From: Pseudonocardia asaccharolytica DSM 44247 = NBRC 16224
Lineage (GTDB): Bacteria; Actinomycetota; Actinomycetes; Mycobacteriales; Pseudonocardiaceae
DNA: 64,000 bases
Reading direction: 5' to 3'
Assembly (NCBI RefSeq): GCF_000423625.1
Contig: NZ_AUII01000002.1
Location: forward strand, 248,001-312,000
Shown: in pieces, positions 1-8,113 of the stretch
Layout of the letters: each line of letters opens with the position of its first letter
Numbering within the stretch: position 1 is the first letter of the stretch
Notes under the pieces: model-generated
Seen by the model: the letters and a program-made list of their open reading frames with translations, nothing else
Told to the model about the DNA's origin: nothing
The model's database searches: none
Program-made: the position numbers and the translations under genes

Positions 1-42
1 TTCGGGTGTTGATTGTCTTGTTGGCACAATGCACAGTGAGGC

Positions 43-1587
43 ATGGAGACGCTGACGGTCGCGGCCGTGCTCACGGAACTGGAGCGGCGTCACCCCGGAC
101 TCGTCGAGCTCATGGCCGGGTCGCCCGACCGGGAGATCCGGGCCGTCTGGCTGGCCGAGGACCTCGCGGAGGTCGGTGACGCTCCCGAGCAGGCACTCGT
201 CCTCCTGGGCCGGGCCGCATCACGGCACGCCCAGGGGTACAAGCTCGACGTCGCCCTGCGCCGGCTCGGCAATGTCACCGGTCTCGTCCTGCAGACCGGC
301 GCGCCACGACCTTCGCTCAGCGCTCTCGCCCTGGCGCGGCGCGAGGAACTGGTACTGGTCCGGCTGACGAGGTCCTCGGACGTCACCGAGCTGCTCACCA
401 CCATCGTCCGGATGCTCGACGTCCAGCTCCCCACGTTGCTCGAGCGGGCGATCCGCGTCTGTCAGGAGGTCGACCGGATCGAGGCCGAGGGCTGCGGCGA
501 CGACGATCTGCTGCGGCGATCCGGAGCGGCCGATCTGTTCGGCCTGACGCTGGGCGACCGCGACCCCGGGCTGGTCGGCATCCCGGCCGTGATGACGGAC
601 GCGGACGGCCCGTGGCTGCAGCGGGTCCCGACCACCACCTCCGAGGACTCCCTCGCTCAGCTGTCCATGTGGCGGCTGTCGGCCGCGATGACGAAGCGCT
701 CCATCGAGACCGACCGGGCCGAGCAGCTGTCGATGCTGTCGGCAGGCGAGCTGGTGAACCAGCTGCTCGACAGCGGCGACGAGGACAGCGGCCCCCTGCT
801 GCGCCGGGCAGCGGACATCGGCATCCACGTCGAGGCGTGGAACCAGGTCGTCAACGTGGAGTTCACGAATCTCCTGGGCATGGTGCAGGGCGACGCGGTC
901 GCTGCCTACCACCACACCCAGACCCTCGGTCGCGTCGCCGCGCAGACGGCGGCGCGTCAGGAGGGGTGCTGGTCCATGGCACCCCGAGCCGGCGGTGTTC
1001 TCCTGCTCCGGACCGGGAACCACCCCGACGGGCCGACCGGGTTGCGGCGGCTGCGCTCGGGTGTGCAGACGGTGCTCGACCGGATCGCCGAGTCCGTTCC
1101 CGGCCTGCACGTCCTGTGCGGCATCGGTGGCTCGCACGAGGGCCTGCAGGGTCTGCGCGCCTCCAAGGCCGAGGCGGACTCGGCCCTGCAGAGCGCCCGG
1201 CTGCGCGGCGCCTTCAACCAGCCCATCCTGTTCGACGCGCCCGGCCTGAGCCGGCTCCTGGTGGAGTGGTATTCCTCCAGCTCGGTGCGCGAGAGCATCG
1301 AGGACCTGCTCTCCCCGCTGGCTGTCTTCGGGGCGAACAAGAAGCTGGAGTACACCGCCACGCTACGGGTCTATCTGGAGTCCAACCGCTCCGTAAGCCG
1401 AGCCGCGCAGCAACTCTATCTGCACCGCAACACGGTCGCGTACCGGATAAGGAAGGTGCTCGCTGTGCTCGAGGTCGACCTCGACGATCCCCACCAATTC
1501 CTCGCCCTCTACCTCGCCTGCTATGCGCAGTCGATGCCGCACAGCTCCAGAGGCTCCCAACATCGCGTCGCCCAGTCCCCGGCATAA
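43..1587 (+). CDS. PucR/CdaR-type transcriptional regulator
   Basis: A 514-residue cytoplasmic regulator. The C-terminal ~70 residues form a PucR/CdaR-type helix-turn-helix, with the characteristic LHRNTVAYRIRKV stretch beginning at L460. The central part (about 260-400) fits the GGDEF-like CdaR middle domain, and the N-terminal ~200 residues are probably a ligand-sensing region. Such proteins usually activate nearby catabolic genes. The next gene, a flavin oxidoreductase 61 bp downstream on the same strand, is the obvious candidate target or partner. The ATG lies only 42 bp from the window edge, so a slightly longer upstream start cannot be excluded. Family assignment is secure; the effector is unknown. 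Confidence 0.88.
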   Translation: METLTVAAVLTELERRHPGLVELMAGSPDREIRAVWLAEDLAEVGDAPEQALVLLGRAASRHAQGYKLDVALRRLGNVTGLVLQTGAPRPSLSALALARREELVLVRLTRSSDVTELLTTIVRMLDVQLPTLLERAIRVCQEVDRIEAEGCGDDDLLRRSGAADLFGLTLGDRDPGLVGIPAVMTDADGPWLQRVPTTTSEDSLAQLSMWRLSAAMTKRSIETDRAEQLSMLSAGELVNQLLDSGDEDSGPLLRRAADIGIHVEAWNQVVNVEFTNLLGMVQGDAVAAYHHTQTLGRVAAQTAARQEGCWSMAPRAGGVLLLRTGNHPDGPTGLRRLRSGVQTVLDRIAESVPGLHVLCGIGGSHEGLQGLRASKAEADSALQSARLRGAFNQPILFDAPGLSRLLVEWYSSSSVRESIEDLLSPLAVFGANKKLEYTATLRVYLESNRSVSRAAQQLYLHRNTVAYRIRKVLAVLEVDLDDPHQFLALYLACYAQSMPHSSRGSQHRVAQSPA

Positions 1588-1648
1588 ACCCCGGGCGGGC
1601 CACGTTGCACCAGCAACAGTTGAGAGTTGAACGACCGGAGGTGCAGGG

Positions 1649-2749
1649 ATGCAGTTCGGGATCTTCTCCGTCGGTGACGTCACGCCCGACCCGACAACCG
1701 GCCGCGCGCCGAGCGAGGCCGAGCGCATCCAGGCGATGGTCGCGATCGCGACGGCGGCCGAGGAGGTCGGGCTGGACGTGTTCGCGACCGGCGAGCACCA
1801 CAACCCGCCGTTCGTGCCGTCCTCGCCGACCACGCTGCTCGGCTACCTCGCCGCACGCACGGAACGGCTGCTGCTGTCCACGGCGACCACACTGATCACC
1901 ACCAACGACCCCGTGAAGATCGCCGAGGACTACGCGATGCTGCAGCACCTCGCCGACGGGCGCGTCGACCTGATGCTGGGCCGGGGCAACACCGGGCCGG
2001 TCTACCCGTGGTTCGGCCAGGACATCCGCGACGGGATCCCGCTGGCGGTGGAGAACTACGCGCTGCTGCGCCGGCTGTGGCGCGAGGACGTCGTGGACGC
2101 CGACGGCAGGTTCCGCACGCCGCTGCAGGGCTTCACGTCCACCCCACGGCCGCTGGACGGGGTGCCACCGTTCGTCTGGCACGGCTCGATCCGCAGCCCG
2201 GAGATCGCCGAGCAGGCGGCCTACTACGGCGACGGGTTCTTCCACAACCACATCTTCTGGCCGGCCGAGCACACCCGGCGGATGGTGCAGCTGTACCGGC
2301 GCCGGTTCGAGCACCACGGGCACGGCGCGGCCGACCAGGCGATCGTCGGGCTGGGCGGGCAGGTGTACATGCGTCCGCGCTCGCAGGACGCCGTCGCCGA
2401 GTTCCGCCCGTACTTCGACAACGCCCCGGTCTACGGCGGCGGGTCCTCGCTGGAGGACTACATGGAGCTGACCCCGCTGACCGTCGGGAGCCCGCAGCAG
2501 GTGATCGACCGCACCCTGGGCTTCCGCGACTACGTGGGCGACTACCAGCGGCAGCTGTTCCTCCTCGACCACGCCGGGCTGCCGCTGAAGGCGGTGCTGG
2601 AGCAGCTGGACCTGCTCGGCGGGCAGGTCGTGCCGGTGCTGCGCCGGGAGTTCGCCGCGCTCAAGCCGGCGCACGTCCCGGACGCGCCCACGCACGCGAG
2701 CCTGACGGCCGCGCGGGAGACCGACGAGGAGGAGCCGCGGGTGGCATGA
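1649..2749 (+). CDS. LLM-class flavin-dependent oxidoreductase
   Basis: A 366-residue luciferase-like monooxygenase-fold protein, a normal length for the class. The N-terminus (MQFGIFSVGDV) is the first TIM-barrel strand, and TGEHHNPPF near residue 50 is the usual active-site stretch of the bacterial luciferase superfamily. The enzyme should use reduced FMN or F420 to oxidise a small organic substrate in the cytoplasm. A good ribosome site (GGAGGTGCAGGG) precedes the ATG. It follows the PucR regulator closely and may be its target. The protein ends in a low-complexity acidic tail (TDEEEPRVA). The substrate cannot be told from sequence. Confidence 0.9.
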   Translation: MQFGIFSVGDVTPDPTTGRAPSEAERIQAMVAIATAAEEVGLDVFATGEHHNPPFVPSSPTTLLGYLAARTERLLLSTATTLITTNDPVKIAEDYAMLQHLADGRVDLMLGRGNTGPVYPWFGQDIRDGIPLAVENYALLRRLWREDVVDADGRFRTPLQGFTSTPRPLDGVPPFVWHGSIRSPEIAEQAAYYGDGFFHNHIFWPAEHTRRMVQLYRRRFEHHGHGAADQAIVGLGGQVYMRPRSQDAVAEFRPYFDNAPVYGGGSSLEDYMELTPLTVGSPQQVIDRTLGFRDYVGDYQRQLFLLDHAGLPLKAVLEQLDLLGGQVVPVLRREFAALKPAHVPDAPTHASLTAARETDEEEPRVA

Positions 2750-2816
2750 CGGCGATGAGCAATCTCGACCGAGCCCGGGTCTCGGACCCGATTCGGGCCG
2801 ATGTTCGGGTACGACG

Positions 2817-3488
2817 GTGACCCGCGGCCGGCAGGCCGTCGTCTTCGATCTCGACGGCGTGCTTCTCGAATCCGAGCAGCTCTGGGACCGGGTGCGACGC
2901 GAGCTGGCTGCCCGCGCGCATCGGCCCTGGCCGGCCGAGGCCACCGCCGCGATGCAGGGCATGAGTACCGCCGAGTGGTCCGGGTACCTCGTCGAGACCG
3001 TGGGTGTGCCCGGCTCCGCCGACGACGTGGCACACGCAGTGATCGAACGGATGGCCTCCCGCTACGCCGAGCACGTGCCGCTGCTGCCTGGCGCGGTCGC
3101 GGCGGTTCGCCGCCTGGCCGCGCATTGGCGGCTGGGGTTGGCGTCGTCCTCACCGCGGCGCTTGATCGACGCCGTGCTGGCGGCGGGCGGGATGCGGGGC
3201 GAGTTCTCGGTCACCATCTCGACCGAGGAGGTCGAGGCAGGAAAGCCGTCACCGGCCGTCTATCAGGCCGTCGTCGCCCGCCTCGGGGTGCCGGCACACG
3301 GGACGGTCGCGATCGAGGACTCCAGCAACGGGCTTCGATCGGCGGCCGCAGCCGGGCTCGTCGTCATCGCACTACCCAATCCCGACTTCCCACCGGTCGA
3401 CGACGCTCTCGACCTCGCCGCGGCCCGGGTCGACCGGCTGGACGATCTCACCCCGGAGCTCATCGAGGCCGTGCTGGCCGAGCGCTGA
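2817..3488 (+). CDS. HAD-family hydrolase, phosphoglycolate phosphatase-like
   Basis: A 223-residue haloacid dehalogenase-like phosphatase of subfamily IA. Motif I is FDLDG with nucleophile D11 and acid/base D13. Motif II is in SSSPR, motif III is the lysine of EAGKPSP, and motif IV is IEDSSNG. An alpha-helical cap follows motif I (residues ~15-85), as in beta-phosphoglucomutase or phosphoglycolate phosphatase relatives. It probably removes phosphate from a small cytosolic metabolite. The start is GTG; no strong ribosome site is visible. It lies 67 bp after the flavin oxidoreductase and may be co-transcribed. The substrate is unknown. Confidence 0.88.
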   Translation: MTRGRQAVVFDLDGVLLESEQLWDRVRRELAARAHRPWPAEATAAMQGMSTAEWSGYLVETVGVPGSADDVAHAVIERMASRYAEHVPLLPGAVAAVRRLAAHWRLGLASSSPRRLIDAVLAAGGMRGEFSVTISTEEVEAGKPSPAVYQAVVARLGVPAHGTVAIEDSSNGLRSAAAAGLVVIALPNPDFPPVDDALDLAAARVDRLDDLTPELIEAVLAER

Positions 3489-3590
3489 GCCTGCGCCTCA
3501 TGCTCGAACGCGGCGAACGCGCGATCGAACTCCGCGCTCGAGGTGTCCATCTTCTCCAGGCCGGCCAGGAGCCGGTCGGCCTCCTCTTCC
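3489..3590 (-). pseudogene. Fragment of a hemerythrin-domain protein
   Basis: On the minus strand, one frame reads EEEADRLLAGLEKMDTSSAE followed by FDRAFAAFEHEAQA. This closely resembles the middle of actinobacterial hemerythrin HHE-domain proteins. There is no start, no iron-binding HHE pairs and no proper end: the similarity runs into the antisense of the HAD gene stop. It is a decayed piece of about 35 codons. The match is judged from memory of the family pattern, so the exact limits are approximate. Confidence 0.5.
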
Positions 3591-3674
3591 TCTCGACCGG
3601 GTTACCACGGGGTCGGGCTCCAAAACCGCTCCGGGCGTCGACGCCGAGCCCGGCGACGGTGCGTGGTCGACGCA

Positions 3675-4871
3675 TCAGCCAATGGCGGCGTACCGGTGGG
3701 AGGCGGCGGCAATGCCGGCGACGATCTCCACCTCGACGGCATCGCGCGGCCCGGGGACCAGCACCATTCCGGGACTGAGGCGGAGCCCGGCGAGGGGATG
3801 GGCAATGGCCCAGCCCTTGGCCAGCGCGTCGTAGGCCAGCGCGTCGGGCAGCACGAGGTGCAGGCTGCCGTCGGGGTCCGGGTGCAGGTGGGCGAACTCG
3901 CCGAGGTCGGGGAGGATGAACGCCGCGTCGGGTCCCGCGGCGGTGTTGCGGTCGAGCAGCAGCGCGCGGGTGCCCGCCCCGCCCACCGTCGTCGGCGCCG
4001 TCGACACCGAGTCGAGCGCGGCGAGCCGCGACCACAGCTGCGCCTGCAGGTGCGCCGGCGCGTTCTGGGACTGCTGGTGCTGCGGGATTCGTGCGGTGAC
4101 CTCGGGCAGCTCTCCGGCCCGGACCGGAAGCCGACCACCCGGCAGGGTCGGCCACGGCGGCTCGTCGCCGTCGGGCACCGGGTTCTCGCCGTGCGCGCGC
4201 AGGTGGTCGAGCCGGTCGGCGAGCCAGGTGCCGACGTCGCCGACGACCTTGCCGGCCAACTGCTCGCCGCCGGGCGCGCGCTCGGCCCACAGCGGGGCGC
4301 CGCTCTGTTTGGCCAGCCAGTCCCAGGTGCGGCTGAGCAGGTGCGCCGGGGTGCGGGTGTCGTCGGCGCCGTGGGCGAGAAACACCGGCATCCCGGCGAG
4401 CCCGCCGCGGGTCATCGGCGCGGGGAAATCGGGCGACGGGGTATCGAACGGCAGCGCCCCGTAGAGCAGCACCCCACCCGAGAAGCGATGCGGCGCACCG
4501 AGCATCAGCGCTCCGGCGAATGTCACGCCACCGCGAAACCCCATCAGCAGGACCGGCCGGCCCGGATCACCCTCGGTGTCGAGCCAGCCGAGGAACCATC
4601 GGCACGTCGCGGCCAGGCTGGCGGGATCCGGGCGGCCGTCGCCCGCGTCGAGGAACCAGGAGAACCCGGTGCCCACGACGAGCGGGGCCCGCACGGCCAC
4701 GTACGCGACCGGCCCGTGCGGCAGCCACGGCGCGAGCTCGATCATGGAGTGCTCGCTCGTGCCGTTGCCGTGCAGGGCGACCACGAGCGGCGCCGACGGG
4801 TGCTCCGTGCCCCAGCGGGCGACCATCGGGGCATCGCCGGGGCCGGTTGATCGTCGGTCCTGCAACACCAT
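3675..4871 (-). CDS. Alpha/beta-hydrolase fused to a DUF5519-like domain
   Basis: A 398-residue two-domain protein. Residues ~15-240 resemble the phospholipase/carboxylesterase alpha/beta-hydrolase family (LVVALHGNGTS oxyanion region, HGADDTRTP near the acid residue). The C-terminal ~125 residues (FAHLHPDPDGSLHLVLP) resemble the luciferase-like DUF5519 domain. The nucleophile elbow reads GFRGG instead of the expected G-F-S-x-G, so the catalytic serine is replaced by arginine and ordinary esterase activity is doubtful. The start at 4871 is preferred because GGAGGGCG precedes this ATG; a start 22 codons upstream lacks a ribosome site. It may be a binding or regulatory protein. Confidence 0.78.
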   Translation of the reverse strand: MVLQDRRSTGPGDAPMVARWGTEHPSAPLVVALHGNGTSEHSMIELAPWLPHGPVAYVAVRAPLVVGTGFSWFLDAGDGRPDPASLAATCRWFLGWLDTEGDPGRPVLLMGFRGGVTFAGALMLGAPHRFSGGVLLYGALPFDTPSPDFPAPMTRGGLAGMPVFLAHGADDTRTPAHLLSRTWDWLAKQSGAPLWAERAPGGEQLAGKVVGDVGTWLADRLDHLRAHGENPVPDGDEPPWPTLPGGRLPVRAGELPEVTARIPQHQQSQNAPAHLQAQLWSRLAALDSVSTAPTTVGGAGTRALLLDRNTAAGPDAAFILPDLGEFAHLHPDPDGSLHLVLPDALAYDALAKGWAIAHPLAGLRLSPGMVLVPGPRDAVEVEIVAGIAAASHRYAAIG

Positions 4872-5145
4872 CGCCCTCCACCCGCCGGCGCCCGAGCTGC
4901 ACCGCACAGGCTCCCGCCGCGGGCCGGGAGCGGACAAGAGCCTCAGCTGGATGTCCGCGGGCCGTCGTCCCTCGCCTCACGGACATCGGCTCGCTCGCCG
5001 AGGCGGGTGACCAAGCCGCGCGCGAGCTCCCACGAACGAACGTCATGAGCGCGGCGGCGTTGACGGCGGGTGCGATGGACCGACAATGAACCATGGCGGA
5101 TTCCCCTGAGCTGGCCGTCCGCAGGCGGCGGCCGCGGCCGGCACC

Positions 5146-5634
5146 GTGCTGATGGCCGTCGGCCCGTCGGTGTTCGCCGGGGTGATCCCGTGGTTGCTGA
5201 CCCGATGGCGCGTCCGCCGCCCGGTGCCCGGCGGGACGCCCGCCCGCGCGCTCGGTGCCCTCCTGGTCGGGGGCGGTGCGGTGGTGCTGGCCTCCTCCTT
5301 CGTCCGCTTCGTCACCGAGGGGGTGGGCACGCCGGCGCCGATGGCGCCGCCGGAGAAGCTGGTCGTGGGCGGGATCTACCGGCACGTCCGCCACCCGATG
5401 TACGTGGCGATGGGGGCCGCGGTCGCCGGGCAGGCGCTGCTGCTCGGCCGTCCGAGGCTTCTGCTCTACCCGGTGATCGCGGCGGTACCGGTCGCGACCT
5501 TCGTGCGCCTGCACGAGGAACCGGTGCTGGTCCGGAGGTTCGGCGCCCAGTACGAGGAGTACCGCCGCAACGTGCCCGGGTGGCTGCCGCGGCTACGTCC
5601 CTGGCGCCCCGCCGCCCCGCCCGGTGGCCGATGA
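5146..5634 (+). CDS. Isoprenylcysteine methyltransferase-family membrane protein
   Basis: A 162-residue integral membrane methyltransferase of the ICMT/PEMT type. Hydrophobic segments near residues 3-20, 38-60 and 85-110 flank the diagnostic GGIYRHVRHPMYVAM motif (~80-95). The C-terminal EEPVLVRRFGAQYEEYR motif is the usual SAM-binding end of the family. The first codon is GTG. Upstream in frame the alanine-rich helix continues to a TGA at 5107-5109 without another start, so the N-terminus looks slightly clipped compared with relatives. The substrate in bacteria is usually unknown. Confidence 0.82.
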   Translation: MLMAVGPSVFAGVIPWLLTRWRVRRPVPGGTPARALGALLVGGGAVVLASSFVRFVTEGVGTPAPMAPPEKLVVGGIYRHVRHPMYVAMGAAVAGQALLLGRPRLLLYPVIAAVPVATFVRLHEEPVLVRRFGAQYEEYRRNVPGWLPRLRPWRPAAPPGGR

Positions 5635-5655
5635 GGGTTGCCTGCGCGGTGCCGG

Positions 5656-7302
5656 TCAGCGAGCCTCACCCCTGGCTTCCGACCGCGCCTTGCGGAGCAG
5701 GAACCGCTGGATCTTGCCGCTCGGCGTCTTCGGCAGCTGGTCGACGAAGTGCACCCGCCGCGGGTAGGCGTGGGCGGCGTACCGGGTGCGGACCAGCTCC
5801 TGCAGCTCGACGGCCAGTTCCCCGGTGTCCGGCGGATTCCCTTCGGGCGACGGGCGGGGCACGACGAACGCCTCGACGACCTCCCCCCGCACCGGGTCGG
5901 GGGCGCCGATGACGGCGCATTCGGCCACCCGAGGGTGGCTCGACAGCACGGACTCGATGTCGAACGGGCCGATCCGGTAGCCGGCCATGATGATGACGTC
6001 GTCGTCGCGCCCGCCGAAGAAGACATGGCCGCCGGCGTCCATGAAGGCGGCGTCGCCGGTCAGGTAGTAGGCGCGGTCCGCGGTGAAGCGTTCGGCGGTC
6101 CGCTCCGGGTCCCCTGCGTAGCCGGCGAACCAGAACAGGGGGCTGGCCGCGACGTCGACGGCGAGGCGGCCGGTCGTGCCGGACGCGGCGGGCACGTCCT
6201 TGTCCTGACCGAACATCGTCAGCCGGAACCCGGGCATGGCCCGGCCCATCGACCCGGGCTTGACCTCGGCCCGCACCGACTCGTGGTGGCCGTTGATCGC
6301 GGCCATGCCGAGCTCGGTCTGGCCGTAGTGGTCGAGCACCGGGACCCCGAGAGCGTCCTTGGCCCACTCGACGACGTCCGGGGTGAGGGGCTCGCCGGCG
6401 CTGGAGACGACCCGCAGCGCCACGCCGGGAGGGACCTGGAGCCCGGAGCCGCGCAGGGCGCGGAACACCGTGGGCGCCGCGGCGACGTTCGTGACGCCGA
6501 GCGACGTCAGCACCGTCCAGAAGCTCGCGGGGCTGAAGGTGCCGGTCGACAGCACGCTGCGACGGCCGGCGGCGAGCGGGGCGCAGAGCGCGTAGTACAG
6601 GCCGTAGGCCCAGCCGGGGTCGGCGGCGTTCCAGTAGACATCGTCCGGGCGGACGTCGAGACCGAGCTCGAGGTAGGCGACGAACGCGGCGAGCGCGCGG
6701 GCCGGGACCACGACGCCCTTGGGTCTGCCGGTCGTTCCCGAGGTGTAGAGCTGGATGAACCCGCCGTCGGGACCCTGGACGGCCGGGATGGAGATCCGGT
6801 TGTAGCCGTCGGCGAGGTCGGCGTAGCCGATGTCGCCGGCCGGCACCTGTTCGTCCACCGTGACGATCCGCCAGGGGGCGTCGGCGGGCATGTCGGGGCC
6901 GGGTTCGAGCTTGGACCGCTGATCGGACGAGCACACGACCACGGCGGTTGCGCTCGACTCGAGCCGCATCGCGATCGCCTGCGCGGCGAACGCGGTGAAC
7001 AGCGGCACGTACACGGCCCCGAGCCGCCAGATGGCGAGCAGCACGACGGGCAGCTCCTCGCCCTTGGGCAGCAGCGTGGCGACCCGGCTGCCGGGCGTGA
7101 CCCCCAGCGACGCCAGGCCGGCGGCGAGCCGCTCGGACCGGTCCCGCAGTTCGCCGTACGTCAGATCGGTCCGGCCGGTCTCGTGCGCGATCGTGACGGC
7201 CACGGCGTCGGTGGGATGGCGGTCGCACAGGACGGCGGCCACGGACAGGTCGGCCTCGCCGTATTCACTCAGCAACTGCTCGACACGTTGTTCTGCGGAC
7301 AT
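5656..7302 (-). CDS. AMP-forming acyl-CoA/acetyl-CoA synthetase
   Basis: A 548-residue ANL-superfamily ligase that would activate a carboxylic acid as an acyl-adenylate and transfer it to CoA. The P-loop is YTSGTTGRPKG. Later come the A5 motif GQTELG, the A7 motif YLTGD, the hinge region GYRIGPFDIES and the C-terminal lysine motif PKTPSGKIQR. The overall pattern is nearest to acetyl-CoA synthetase/medium-chain acyl-CoA synthetase proteins. The start at 7302 gives the typical MSAEQRVEQ N-terminus; the 44 upstream codons are arginine-rich and unlike protein. It is divergent from the aldehyde dehydrogenase relic. The acid substrate is not determined. Confidence 0.9.
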   Translation of the reverse strand: MSAEQRVEQLLSEYGEADLSVAAVLCDRHPTDAVAVTIAHETGRTDLTYGELRDRSERLAAGLASLGVTPGSRVATLLPKGEELPVVLLAIWRLGAVYVPLFTAFAAQAIAMRLESSATAVVVCSSDQRSKLEPGPDMPADAPWRIVTVDEQVPAGDIGYADLADGYNRISIPAVQGPDGGFIQLYTSGTTGRPKGVVVPARALAAFVAYLELGLDVRPDDVYWNAADPGWAYGLYYALCAPLAAGRRSVLSTGTFSPASFWTVLTSLGVTNVAAAPTVFRALRGSGLQVPPGVALRVVSSAGEPLTPDVVEWAKDALGVPVLDHYGQTELGMAAINGHHESVRAEVKPGSMGRAMPGFRLTMFGQDKDVPAASGTTGRLAVDVAASPLFWFAGYAGDPERTAERFTADRAYYLTGDAAFMDAGGHVFFGGRDDDVIIMAGYRIGPFDIESVLSSHPRVAECAVIGAPDPVRGEVVEAFVVPRPSPEGNPPDTGELAVELQELVRTRYAAHAYPRRVHFVDQLPKTPSGKIQRFLLRKARSEARGEAR

Positions 7303-7435
7303 CGTTGTCGGCACCTCGCAGTCGTCAGATCTACCTCGGGATCGCTGGGACCCCTCGCTATGCCTGCGGTTCACCACCGGATCAGCGAGAGTAGACCGCC
7401 TGCTCGCACTCCTCGACGGGTCTGGCCCGGGCATC

Positions 7436-7760
7436 GAGGTACCGCCGCTTTCTCGACTTCGGCGCCTACACGCTGCGCGAGCCGGTGGGTGTGTGCGGCC
7501 AGATCGTGCCGTGGAACTTCCCGCTGCTCATGGCGGCCTGGAAGATCGCGCCGGCGCTCGCGGCGGGCAACACCGTCGTGCCCAAGCCCGCGGAGAAGAC
7601 GCCGCTGACCGCGCTGCTGCTCGGTACCTTGTTCGAGGAGGCGGGCTTCCGCCGGGCGTGGTCAACATCGTGACCGGCTTCGGCGTCGCGGGCGCCGCGA
7701 TCGCCTCGGGCATCACCAGCCGCCCGACGAACCTCATGACCGGCTACCACGGCCGGGAGA
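7436..7760 (+). pseudogene. Aldehyde dehydrogenase fragment
   Basis: Internal piece of an NAD(P)-dependent aldehyde dehydrogenase. [20 protein letters not shown] is the classic cofactor-binding region, followed by [20 protein letters not shown]. The frame breaks near 7653: the reading EEAGFRRAW becomes [10 protein letters not shown] only if one base is restored, indicating a single-base deletion. The family then continues to GVAGAAIAS and stops. The N-terminal ~140 residues and the whole catalytic half (Cys and Glu) are missing. The fragment is joined directly to a ligase C-terminus (next entry). Confidence 0.8.
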
Positions 7761-7927
7761 ACCTGGCCCCCTACCTACGGGTGCGTCGCCTCGAGCTCTG
7801 GGACCTGCCGAAGACGATCTCGGGGAAGATCCGCCGGGTCGAGCTGCGGGCGCGTGAGCAGGACGATCCGGCCGCGGCGGCGCGGACCGAGTGGCGCGAC
7901 GACCAGTTCCCCGAACTCAGGGCGTGA
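7761..7927 (+). pseudogene. C-terminal fragment of an AMP-forming ligase
   Basis: The frame continues from the aldehyde dehydrogenase relic into LAPYLRVRRLELW and DLPKTISGKIRRVELR, the lysine-bearing C-terminal domain of an acyl-CoA synthetase, and ends at a normal stop. Nothing of the N-terminal adenylation domain precedes it. It therefore comes from a different gene than the aldehyde dehydrogenase piece and marks a deletion junction near 7750. It is on the opposite strand from the intact synthetase at 5656-7302 and is not simply its own tail. Confidence 0.75.
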
Positions 7928-8113
7928 ATCTGTTCTTGCGGCTCGCCCGCGCTCCGGACCATGAAGGACCGGAGCAGTGCCGGGATCGGCAACAGCAGTG
8001 CTCGGACGTCCAAGCCACACCCGGCGGTGGCGCCGATGCTGACAGCCAGGACACCCAACCACCACGCACCGCCCGCCGGCCGGGGTGTCCAGGCCGGTGG
8101 CGTAGGAGCCCCG

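Noticed and set aside
5638-7608. Long open frame antisense to the acyl-CoA synthetase
   Set aside because: Composition is repetitive G/R/D/V as in antisense translation; the minus strand has all ANL motifs.
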